A model generated the notes under the pieces. It had not been told where the DNA came from. It did no database searches and was given only the letters and a program-made list of their open reading frames with translations. From Streptomyces sp. MH60 (GTDB lineage Bacteria; Actinomycetota; Actinomycetes; Streptomycetales; Streptomycetaceae), in NCBI RefSeq assembly GCF_002939385.1, contig NZ_MULI01000001.1:1-64000 (forward strand): a stretch of DNA of 64,000 nt, written 5' to 3'. This document shows, one piece after another, positions 41,932 through 49,476 of this stretch. Numbering within the stretch: the stretch's first letter is position 1; each line of letters starts with the position of its first letter. The position numbers and the translations under genes are program-made.

Positions 41932-43257
41932 TCAGAGGGCGAGTACGCCCCGCAGTCCTGGTTGCAGCCGGTCCCCGTGCGCACGGACCATGTCGTCGCA
42001 CAGCTGCCAGATCTCCTCGACCCTGAGCGTCGCCGCCGTCGCCGGGTCGGCCATCGCGGCGTGCCTGATGTGCCGCGGGTCGTCCTCGGTCGCCGCCCGC
42101 ACCACCAGGTCGGTGGTGCTGAGGTAGGCCCGGTTGAGGGCCGCCAGCTGCGGGGGCAGCGCGCCGACGCGGGTCGGCTGGAGGCCCGCGGAGTCGACCA
42201 GGCACGGCACCTCGACGGTGCCCCGGGCCGGCAGGTTCTCGATCAGCCCGTGGTTCGGCACGTTGCCGTAGACCGTGCGGGGCGTGCCGGTCACCATGCT
42301 GTGGATGATCTGCGGCGCGTACTCCATGGTGCCCTCGACCGTGAGCGGCGCCCCGCACGCCAGCGCGTCGCGGGTGCGCTCGTACTCGGCCACGTTCTCG
42401 TCCACGATGCCCAGATAGGCGCCGACGGGCAGCCGCAGCCGGTCGATCTCGCTGTCGTGGTGCAGGTACCAGGGGACGTACTCGGAGGAGTGCTCGCTGG
42501 TCTCCGTCGGGTAGTGGCCGAGGCGCCGGTACATGTCCATGCGGACCCGGCGGCGCAGCTGCGGGTCCTCGGCGATCAGGGCGTCGAGGCGCGGGTGGAG
42601 GTCCTCGCCCCCGTGCTCCAGACGCAGCACCCACGCCTGGTGGTTGACGCCCGCGGCCCGGTAGGTGACCTCCTCGTAGGGGACCTTCAGCAGCTCGCAC
42701 AGGCCCTGGACGGTCCAGTACACGGAGTGGCACAGCCCCACCACCCGCGTCAGACCGGTCGCCTCGGCGAGGTACTGGACGTTCATCGCCATCGGGTTGG
42801 TGTAGTTGAGCAGCCAGGCGTCCGGGCAGACCTCGGCGATGTCCTGGCCGAGCGCCTTGAGCAGCGGGAAGGTGCGCAGGGCGCGGAAGATGCCGCCCAC
42901 GCCGAGGGTGTCGCCGATGGTCTGGCGCAGCCCGTACCGGGCCGGGACCTCGAAGTCGGTACGGGTCGCCTCGCCCATGCCGACCTGCACGATGTTGATG
43001 ACGAAATCGGCACCGACCAGCGCCTCGCGGCGGTCGGCGTGCGCGGTGACCCGCGGGCGGGCACCGCGCTCGGCGGCGATGTACTCGGCGGCGGCCCGCG
43101 CGGTGGCCAGGCGCTCCGCATCGATGTCGTGCAGCGCGATGTGCGCGGACTTCAGCTCGTCGAAGGCGAAGAGGTCGGCGAGCAGACCCTGGGTGAAGAC
43201 GACGCTGCCGGCTCCGACGAAGGTGATCTTGGGTGCGTTCGGGTGGGCGGTGCTCAT
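41932..43257 (-). CDS. GH4 alpha-galactosidase (MelA-like, NAD/Mn dependent)
   Basis: A 441-residue cytosolic glycosidase of family GH4, which cleaves by an NAD-assisted oxidation/elimination path. NAD-binding ITFVGAGSVVF starts at residue 11; the metal ligands Cys176 in LCHSVYW and His206 in GVNHQAW and the NYTNPM block mark the alpha-galactosidase/galacturonase side of GH4. No signal peptide, so it acts on imported oligosaccharide. It closes the operon GH114, binding protein, two permeases, GH4, with a 126-nt gap before it and GGAAAG as ribosome site. Alpha-glucosidase activity is the main alternative. Confidence 0.88.
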   Translation of the reverse strand: MSTAHPNAPKITFVGAGSVVFTQGLLADLFAFDELKSAHIALHDIDAERLATARAAAEYIAAERGARPRVTAHADRREALVGADFVINIVQVGMGEATRTDFEVPARYGLRQTIGDTLGVGGIFRALRTFPLLKALGQDIAEVCPDAWLLNYTNPMAMNVQYLAEATGLTRVVGLCHSVYWTVQGLCELLKVPYEEVTYRAAGVNHQAWVLRLEHGGEDLHPRLDALIAEDPQLRRRVRMDMYRRLGHYPTETSEHSSEYVPWYLHHDSEIDRLRLPVGAYLGIVDENVAEYERTRDALACGAPLTVEGTMEYAPQIIHSMVTGTPRTVYGNVPNHGLIENLPARGTVEVPCLVDSAGLQPTRVGALPPQLAALNRAYLSTTDLVVRAATEDDPRHIRHAAMADPATAATLRVEEIWQLCDDMVRAHGDRLQPGLRGVLAL

Positions 43258-43383
43258 GCGGGGTTCTTTCCGTTGCAGGTGACCTGGACGAACGCTTCGT
43301 CCCAGGTGGGCTGGGCAGTGGTGCCGCCGTGCGCGCGGGCGGCGTGGTCTTCCCCGGACCGAGGGCGGACGACGGGCGGGCGG

Positions 43384-44280
43384 TCAGCCCTTGAGTCCGC
43401 TGGAGGTGATCGACTGGATGAAGGTCTTCTGCGCCCCGAGGAAGGCGAGCAGGACCGGCAGCACGGTGATGACGTTGCCCGCCATCACGGCCGCCCACTG
43501 GGTGTGGTGCTGGCCCTGGAACGTGGTCAGGCCCAGTTGCAGGGTGTACTGCGTGTCGTGGTTGATGGCGATCAGCGGCCACGTCAGGTCGTTCCACGTG
43601 GTCAGGAAGGTGAGCACGGCCACCGTGGCCAGCGCCGGACGGGACAGCGGCAGCACGATCCGCCACAGCACCCGCAGCCGGGAACAGCCGTCGATCCAGG
43701 CGGCCTCCTCCAGCTCCCTGGGCAGCGAGAGGAAGAACTGCCGCAGCAGGAACACCGCGAACGGCGTGACCAGCGACGGCACGATCAGCGCGCCCAGGGT
43801 GTCGATGAGGCCGAGCTTCTTCATCACCAGGAACGTCGGGATCATGGTCAGCTGGAACGGCACCGCCATGGTGGCCAGCATCAGCCCCATCAGCACCCGG
43901 GAGCCCGCGAACCGCATCCGGGCGAAGGCGTACCCGGCGAGCGAGCCGAAGACGAGGTTCGCGGCGACCGTGACGGCGGAGACGATCAGCGAGTTGACGA
44001 ACCAGCGGGGGAACATCGCGTTGCCCAGCACATAGCGGTAGCCGCCGAGGTCGATGCCGGACGGCCACAGCGCGGGCGGAAAGCGGTTGATCTCCGCGTT
44101 GCTCATCACCGAGCTGAGCACCAGCCAGACCAGCGGCACGGCGAAGACCAGGGCGAGCGGCGCCAGCAGCAGGTGCCAGGGGCTGAACGGGAGCCGCGGG
44201 CGGCGCCGTTCGCCGGCGGGCGCCGTCACGATGTCGTGGGCGCCGGCGGCGGTGCCGGGCCGGGCGGAGGTCGCCGTCAT
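43384..44280 (-). CDS. Carbohydrate ABC transporter permease (MalG type)
   Basis: A 298-residue inner-membrane protein with six hydrophobic helices and the EAA loop ELEEAAWIDGCSRLRVLWRIVLPL for ATPase contact. The ATG overlaps the stop of the other permease (ATGA, 44277-44280). It forms the channel with the MalF-type protein; no ATP-binding gene is nearby, so a shared ATPase (MsiK type in Streptomyces) is expected to energise the system. Confidence 0.95.
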   Translation of the reverse strand: MTATSARPGTAAGAHDIVTAPAGERRRPRLPFSPWHLLLAPLALVFAVPLVWLVLSSVMSNAEINRFPPALWPSGIDLGGYRYVLGNAMFPRWFVNSLIVSAVTVAANLVFGSLAGYAFARMRFAGSRVLMGLMLATMAVPFQLTMIPTFLVMKKLGLIDTLGALIVPSLVTPFAVFLLRQFFLSLPRELEEAAWIDGCSRLRVLWRIVLPLSRPALATVAVLTFLTTWNDLTWPLIAINHDTQYTLQLGLTTFQGQHHTQWAAVMAGNVITVLPVLLAFLGAQKTFIQSITSSGLKG

Positions 44281-45227
44281 GATCGGGCCCCTTCGAGACG
44301 GTGGCGTCCCCGACGCCGGACGATGCGGACGGCCCCGGCGACCAGTCCGAGGGCGACGGCCAGGACGTAGGCGGCCGAGGCCCCGTATCCGGCGGTGGCG
44401 TTCTTGAAGGCCTGCTCCCAGATGAAGTAGACGATCACCGTCGTGGAGCCGAGCGGCCCGCCCTTGGTGGTGACGTACACGAGGTCGAAGACCTGGAGGG
44501 ACTGGATGGCCTGCCACAGCACCAGGAAGACGGTGACCGGCGTGAGGGTGGGCAGCGTGACGTGGCGCAGCAGGTGCCGGCGCCCGGCGCCGTCGAGGCG
44601 CGCCGCCTCGATCAGGGACTGCGGCACGTCCTGGAGGGCGGCGAGGTAGACGACGACACAGAACCCGGTGCCGCTCCACAGGGTGATCGCGACCAGCACC
44701 AGGAGCGCCTGGGAAGGGTCGGACAGGAAGCCCTGCGACGAGACGCCGAGGCGGTGCAGCACCGAGTTGGCGGCGCCGAACTCCGGGTCCAGGATGAACG
44801 AGAACAGCACACCCTGCGCGGTCGCCGACAGCACGAACGGCACGAAGATCAGGGTGCGGTAGAGGCCGACGAAGCGGATGCGCCGGTTCAGGACCAGGGC
44901 GAGGGCCAGGCCGAACAGCAGGCTCAGCGGCACGTACAGGACCGTGTAGAGCAGGGTGTTGCGGACCGCCTGGCTGAAGTTCGGGTCCTGGGCGAGGGCG
45001 CGGTAGTTGTCCAGGCCGACCCAGCGGCTGGGCGTGACCAGGTCGCTGGCCTGGAAGGACAGCAGCAGCGACCAGACGACCGGGACGATGCTCAGGCCGA
45101 GGACGATCAGGACCGCCGGTGAGACGAACGCCCAGGCGGTGCCGGTTTCGCGGCGGCGCTTGCGGCGCAGTGGCCGTGGGTCCGGCGGCGGGCCCTCGAC
45201 GGTGATGGGGCGGGGGAGGCGCGGCAT
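44277..45227 (-). CDS. Carbohydrate ABC transporter permease (MalF type)
   Basis: A 316-residue permease with a basic cytosolic N-terminus (PLRRKRRRE) and six helices; the EAA motif reads SLIEAARLDGAGRRHLLRHVTLP. It starts 14 nt after the binding-protein stop and overlaps the MalG gene. The substrate is set by the binding protein and is likely a galactose/galactosamine-containing oligosaccharide by context. Confidence 0.95.
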   Translation of the reverse strand: MPRLPRPITVEGPPPDPRPLRRKRRRETGTAWAFVSPAVLIVLGLSIVPVVWSLLLSFQASDLVTPSRWVGLDNYRALAQDPNFSQAVRNTLLYTVLYVPLSLLFGLALALVLNRRIRFVGLYRTLIFVPFVLSATAQGVLFSFILDPEFGAANSVLHRLGVSSQGFLSDPSQALLVLVAITLWSGTGFCVVVYLAALQDVPQSLIEAARLDGAGRRHLLRHVTLPTLTPVTVFLVLWQAIQSLQVFDLVYVTTKGGPLGSTTVIVYFIWEQAFKNATAGYGASAAYVLAVALGLVAGAVRIVRRRGRHRLEGARS

Positions 45228-45241
45228 GGCGGTGTGGCTCC

Positions 45242-46570
45242 TCAACGCGGAATGAGCAGGGCGGCGTTGGCTTCGTCGGCGCAGGCGCGCAGCGCCTTCT
45301 CGGGGGTGCTGCGCCCCAGGAGCACGGCGACGATCGCCTGTCCCAGCGCCTGCGAGACCTCCGGGTACGCCGGGTGGACGGGGCGCACCCGCGCCGTCTC
45401 CAACGCCGTGGTGAACACGTTCAGGCCCTCGGTGCGGGCGACCTTGTCCCGCCAGGCGGGCAGGGCCTCGGTGCGGCGGCTGAGCGGGAGGCTGCCGGCC
45501 TCGATGTCCCAGCGCACGTCCTGCTCGGGCCGGGCGAGCCAGGTCAGGAAGGTCCGGGCCGCCGTCGACCGGGCCTCGCCGTTGTCGAACACCGTCCAGG
45601 TGTCGGGACCCGAGATGGTGACCGGGCGTCCGCTGAAGGAGGGCAGGGGGGCCACGTGGTAGTCGACCCCGGCGGTCTCGATGTCGGGCAGCTGCCACGG
45701 CCCGGTGACCACCATGCCCATGCGGCCGGACTGGAACACCTGGTACATCTGCTCGCTGCCGGGCTTGGGATCGACGTACACGCTCTTGTCCCGGGCCAGG
45801 TCGGCCACCACCTGAAGCGCCCGGGCGCCGGTGTCGGCGAAGCCGATGCCCTTGCCGCCGTCGTCGACGACGTCGCCGCCCAGGTCCCAGATCAGCGGCC
45901 ACAGACGCCACACGGTGTCCTCGTCGCCCGTGCCCGGCCAGCCGGTGCCGAAGCGGCCCCGGCCGGACTGGGTGAGCGTGCGGGCGCAGGAGACGAAGTC
46001 CTGCCAGGTCCAGCCGGGCTTCGGCAGCGGCAGGCCGGCCTCGCGGAACAGCTTCTTGTTGCAGACCACGGCGAGCGAGTCGAGCACCGCGGGGGCGGCC
46101 CTGACCCTGCCGTTGAGCGTGACGGCGTCCCTGGAGGCCGCCCAGTAGTTCTTCCACGGCACGGGTCCCGACCCGACCATGTCGGTGAGGTCCACGACCT
46201 GCGGGCTGCGGGCCACCCGGGCCAGGTCCGACCCGAAGATGTAGGCGATGTCGGGGTAGGAACCGGCGGCGAGGGCGGCCGTCACCTTCTGCAGCATGAC
46301 GTCCGACAGCACGCCGCCGCCCAGCTTCACCCTGATCTTCGGGTGGGCCCGTTCGAAGTCGGCGACGAGCCCTTCCAGGGCCTTCTTCGCCGTGTCCGCC
46401 TGGCCGTGCCACATCTCCACCGTGACCGTGCCGTCGGCCGCGACGCCGTCGTCCGTACCGGCCCCGCAGCCGGTCACCGCGGTGCCCGCGACGGCCGCGA
46501 GCGCGGCACCCCCGCCGGCCCGCAGCACACCCCTGCGCGAGGGGCGCGCGGCACGTCGGACCGCATCCAT
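45242..46570 (-). CDS. Sugar ABC transporter substrate-binding lipoprotein (Tat signal)
   Basis: A 442-residue lipoprotein. The N-terminus has a Tat-like SRRGVLRAG (Arg12-Arg13) and a lipobox VTGC with Cys35, so it may be exported folded through Tat. The rest is a type-1/MalE-like solute-binding protein (VTVEMWHGQADTAKKALEGL, ISGPDTWTVF). Start ATG 46570 has a consensus GGAGGT; the frame extends to 46621 without support. It lies 37 nt after the GH114 gene on the same strand. Confidence 0.93.
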   Translation of the reverse strand: MDAVRRAARPSRRGVLRAGGGAALAAVAGTAVTGCGAGTDDGVAADGTVTVEMWHGQADTAKKALEGLVADFERAHPKIRVKLGGGVLSDVMLQKVTAALAAGSYPDIAYIFGSDLARVARSPQVVDLTDMVGSGPVPWKNYWAASRDAVTLNGRVRAAPAVLDSLAVVCNKKLFREAGLPLPKPGWTWQDFVSCARTLTQSGRGRFGTGWPGTGDEDTVWRLWPLIWDLGGDVVDDGGKGIGFADTGARALQVVADLARDKSVYVDPKPGSEQMYQVFQSGRMGMVVTGPWQLPDIETAGVDYHVAPLPSFSGRPVTISGPDTWTVFDNGEARSTAARTFLTWLARPEQDVRWDIEAGSLPLSRRTEALPAWRDKVARTEGLNVFTTALETARVRPVHPAYPEVSQALGQAIVAVLLGRSTPEKALRACADEANAALLIPR

Positions 46571-46607
46571 CTGTACCTCCAAGGACTGCACTGGCCGTCG
46601 GGTGGTG

Positions 46608-47435
46608 TCAGCAGGTCTCACGGACGTAGCCGCTGCTGCCCTTCGGCGACACGTCCAGGTCGCGCCGGACGATGCTCAGCTCGTCGCCGAAACCCGCGCA
46701 CGCCTTCGACAGGCCCTTGGCGGTGTACTCGATGACGATCACCCGGTCGCCGAACTCGGCCGTGTAGTCGCCGCACTCGTCCCACTCGCCGCACTCCTCG
46801 GCGACCGCGAAGTCCAGCCCGTTCCGCTCGCGGTTCGGGGCCAGTTCGACGGTGTTCTTCTGCCCGATGGCCAGTCCGTCGGAGTGCGCGCGCTCCGCCA
46901 GCAGTTTGATCAGGCCCTGCGCGTCGGCGGCGTCCAGCAGGTCGCCCGCGCGGGTGTAGCTGTCGTAGTTGTCCGGTTCGACGGCCTGGAACCCCTTGTC
47001 GGCGCAGCCGTCGATCCACGTGCCGACCTTCTCGGCGATGCGCTCGCGCTTGTCGGCGGTGCGGATGTCGAGGAAGGCCTCGCCCCAGGCGGTGTCGTAG
47101 ACGACGTCGCCGTTCGCGTCGCGCAGCAGCAGGTCGTCGTCCCAGTCCTGCTCGGCGCCGGGCTGGGCCTGGAAGGCGTTGACGTAGCAGATGTTGTACA
47201 GGCCCGGCGCGGGGGAGGCCGTGTGGTCGCGGCTGACCACCTTGACACCGGCCGGCGGGGTGTAGGCGCCGCCGATCTGGTAGTCGAAGCCCGCGTGGGC
47301 GGGCGGCGGGGTGTAGGTCGCCGCCTCGGCCGGGGTGCTGCCCGGGACGAGTGCGGCGGCGGTGACGAGGACGGCGGTGGCACCTATGCCGGCCAGTACC
47401 GGCTTCCTGGGGGTGTGCACCTGTGTACGGCTCAT
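46608..47435 (-). CDS. Secreted GH114 endo-alpha-1,4-polygalactosaminidase
   Basis: A 275-residue exported enzyme: signal peptide (about 1-38, cut after AEA), then a TIM-barrel GH114 domain with FDYQIGGAY, YNICYVNAFQAQPGAEQDW, AFLDIRTADKRERI, GFQAVEPDNYDSY (acidic active-site block) and GLAIGQKNTVEL. Six Cys residues suit an extracellular protein. GH114 enzymes cut alpha-1,4-linked galactosamine, as in fungal galactosaminogalactan and Pseudomonas Pel-type polymers. It is the first gene of the operon with a sugar ABC system and a GH4 enzyme, so its products are probably imported. Confidence 0.88.
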   Translation of the reverse strand: MSRTQVHTPRKPVLAGIGATAVLVTAAALVPGSTPAEAATYTPPPAHAGFDYQIGGAYTPPAGVKVVSRDHTASPAPGLYNICYVNAFQAQPGAEQDWDDDLLLRDANGDVVYDTAWGEAFLDIRTADKRERIAEKVGTWIDGCADKGFQAVEPDNYDSYTRAGDLLDAADAQGLIKLLAERAHSDGLAIGQKNTVELAPNRERNGLDFAVAEECGEWDECGDYTAEFGDRVIVIEYTAKGLSKACAGFGDELSIVRRDLDVSPKGSSGYVRETC

Positions 47436-47581
47436 GGTTCGAGCTCCGGAGGTTGGTGGGCACGTCCCCGCCTCGGAGGCGCGTGGCCGTCCTGGCGACT
47501 CAGTCCGGGCTCCTGGCGCGAAGCCAGCTACCGGCTGGGCGTACCTCTGCCGCCGATCACACGACATCGGCGTTGATCGGG

Positions 47582-47611
47582 AGTAAATCGACCGGATCCA
47601 GGCCCTGTCAA
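47582..47611 (-). promoter_or_regulatory. Candidate promoter of the GH114-ABC-GH4 operon
   Basis: Read on the minus strand, TTGACA (47611-47606) is followed by an 18-nt spacer and TTTACT (47587-47582), a reasonable sigma-70-type (HrdB) match. It would give a leader of about 140 nt before the GH114 start at 47435. Confidence 0.5.
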
Positions 47612-47689
47612 GGGTTCGAAACCAGAGAGGTGATGCATGAAGATGATCGAAATCTGCTCGTACGGCGCAGAAACAATCATCATGCGTCG

Positions 47690-47709
47690 GTTCCCGGATG
47701 TCCGGGAAC
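47690..47709. repeat. Perfect 20-bp palindrome
   Basis: GTTCCCGGATGTCCGGGAAC consists of two 9-bp arms around TG. It lies upstream of the GH114 promoter and 98 nt before the small + gene, a place suited to an operator for either. No consensus known to me matches it. Confidence 0.6.
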
Positions 47710-47807
47710 GATGGATGAGGGCCGGGCGGGAGCCGTGATCACCAGCTCCCGCGGGGGCTGGTAGCGTCGCGTGGTCGCGGCGGGCGGCGCGAGAGAGGTG
47801 TCGGTGC

Positions 47808-48029
47808 GTGGGAGAGCGGCAGGACCGTGACTGGGTGGCGATGACCCCGGGCGACTTCGACCGGGACGCCCCGCTGGTCCTCAACGTGGGCACCGGCCCC
47901 GCCACCGTCCCGGCCGAGCCCGACGAGTACGGCACCGCCCCCCTGTTCGGCGAGACGGCACCCGAACCCGGCACCCGGCCGCGCAACCGGCGGGGACGGC
48001 CCGCGCCCGGTCAGGAGCGGCTGTTCTGA
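47808..48029 (+). CDS. Small hypothetical protein, 73 residues
   Basis: A small acidic-then-basic protein starting at GTG 47808 with GAGAGAGG upstream. The middle contains DRDAPLVLNVGTGPATVP and the C-terminus is Arg/Pro-rich (RPRNRRGRPAPGQERLF). No domain recognised. It ends 17 nt before the convergent GH16 gene. Confidence 0.55.
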   Translation: MGERQDRDWVAMTPGDFDRDAPLVLNVGTGPATVPAEPDEYGTAPLFGETAPEPGTRPRNRRGRPAPGQERLF

Positions 48030-48045
48030 CCGTCCCCGCCGGGAG

Positions 48046-49476
48046 TCACGGGGCGGGCACCTCGTCCACGAACCCGGTACCGGCGGCGCGGTACCCGGCG
48101 ACCTTCGCGGCCACCTCGGCCGGGGTGAGCACCTGGTCCTTGACGTGCAGCACGTAGTCGACCTGCTGGTCGTAGGCGCGCGGCGTCGTCGAGGTCTGGC
48201 CGTTCAGGTCGATCAGCCACTGGTTGAAGTTGATCGACATCGGCCGCTCCGGCAGGTACTGGGCGCCGTGCGTGCCGAACGGCTGCCCGTCCACGTAGTA
48301 GGTGATGGCGCTGCCGTCGATCGTCACCACCAGGTCGTGCCAGCCGGCGTAGCTGGTGCGCTGCTCGGAGTGCTGGTTGACGGCCTGCCAGGGATCGGGG
48401 TTGTAGGTCTCCCAGGAGGTCGTGTACAGGATGTTCGAGGGTTCGCCCCACCCGCCGTTCGGCAGGTACTCGAAGTCGTACTCGGCGTAGTCGTCGGCCA
48501 TCGGCGCCTTGAGGTCGTTGATGGTGAAGAAGGTCTGCACCAGGTGGTCCCCGTCGGGCCCGGACTTGGGCGCGTCGGCGAACTTGACCCGCGCGGCGTA
48601 CGTGCCGTCCTTGAACTTCGTCGACTTGGTCAGGACCTCGGTCTGCGTGGTGGACGCGCCGGTGCCGGCCGTGGAGGTCTCCAGGTTCATCACCGAGTTG
48701 CCGCCCGCTGAGACGAAGGTGACCTTCGACGGGTCCCAGGTGGCACCGGGCACGCCGGGCCCGCCGGAGTTGGAGCGCACGCTCCAGCCGTGCGCCGAGA
48801 TCGCGGGATCCGTGTGCGAGCTGTAGTCGAAGTCGTCGAAGAGCGTCTGACCGCCGCCGGGAGGATCGGTCGGGTCCGTCGGATCGGTCGGGTCGGTGGG
48901 GTCGTTGCCCTCGGGAGCCGCGCCCCAGACGGTGGCCCCGGCCAGCTGGGCGGTGACCTTGTCCCAGTTCGCGTACGAGGTCTGGGCGCCGTTGAAGGAG
49001 TAGTCGTCGCTCTGCCGCAGCGTCTGCCAGTTGCTCTGGTAGAAGCGCAGTTGCAGGTCGCCGGTGTCCGCGCCGGGTGCCAGAGAGCCGGCCGCCGCCG
49101 TGAAGCCGACCTCCAGGTAGCGGTCGGCCGTCGCGGTCGGGTGGCTCAGGGTGCCGAACGTACCGGTGACGGCGGCGCAGCCGCGCACCGCCCAGGAGCA
49201 GGCGAAGCGGTAGGAGGCGTTCGGGGAGTCCGCCTTGAAGTAGTAGCGGATCTTCACCTGGCTCAGCTGCACGGTGGACGAGCCGGTGTTGCGGACCTTG
49301 AACCAGGGTTCCGTCTGGTCCGCGGTGGCTCCGCTCGCGCTGGTGCGGTACTGGACGCTGAGACCGTCGGCGGCGGGAGCGGCCTGGGCGGGGAGGGCGG
49401 TCAGCGCACCGCCGCCCAGCAGGACGGACAGGGCGAGCGCCAGGCGGGCGCGGCCGACGGCGGGTCGGTTTCTCAT
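48046..49476 (-). CDS. Secreted GH16-type glycoside hydrolase with N-terminal CBM3
   Basis: A 476-residue exported protein: signal peptide (1-32, AQA-A), a CBM3 module (about 38-186; FKVRNTGSSTVQLSQVKIRYYF, DYSFNGAQTSYANWDKV), a short (Asp-Pro-Thr)4 linker, and a concanavalin-like GH16 domain (about 210-476) with the catalytic ExDxE as Glu332-Tyr-Asp334-Phe-Glu336. A retaining endo-beta-glucanase or galactanase is expected. It overlaps the GH20 gene (ATGA), so a secreted and a cytosolic hydrolase are coupled. AAAGGA precedes ATG 49476. Confidence 0.85.
   Translation of the reverse strand: MRNRPAVGRARLALALSVLLGGGALTALPAQAAPAADGLSVQYRTSASGATADQTEPWFKVRNTGSSTVQLSQVKIRYYFKADSPNASYRFACSWAVRGCAAVTGTFGTLSHPTATADRYLEVGFTAAAGSLAPGADTGDLQLRFYQSNWQTLRQSDDYSFNGAQTSYANWDKVTAQLAGATVWGAAPEGNDPTDPTDPTDPTDPPGGGQTLFDDFDYSSHTDPAISAHGWSVRSNSGGPGVPGATWDPSKVTFVSAGGNSVMNLETSTAGTGASTTQTEVLTKSTKFKDGTYAARVKFADAPKSGPDGDHLVQTFFTINDLKAPMADDYAEYDFEYLPNGGWGEPSNILYTTSWETYNPDPWQAVNQHSEQRTSYAGWHDLVVTIDGSAITYYVDGQPFGTHGAQYLPERPMSINFNQWLIDLNGQTSTTPRAYDQQVDYVLHVKDQVLTPAEVAAKVAGYRAAGTGFVDEVPAP

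Larger units (their letters stand above)
47436..47807. other. Intergenic control region, 372 nt
   Basis: It holds the promoter for the GH114 operon on the minus strand (see 47582-47611), a perfect 20-bp palindrome (47690-47709), a 7-bp stem CGGGAGC/GCTCCCG (47727-47751), and the leader of the small plus-strand gene at 47808. No gene was recognised. Confidence 0.5.

Noticed and set aside
41660..44068. Open frame continuing the SpoIIE protein upstream to 44068
   Set aside because: The extension is antisense-free but lies in another frame over the GH4 and permease genes; the ribosome site and domain start are at 41659.
47614..47625. GGTTCGAAACC looks like a tRNA T-arm
   Set aside because: No acceptor, D or anticodon arms can be folded around it; it lies in the GH114 promoter region.
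48860..48905. Repeated GGTCGGGTC-like DNA
   Set aside because: It encodes the Asp-Pro-Thr linker of the GH16 protein; a coding repeat, not a CRISPR or regulatory array.
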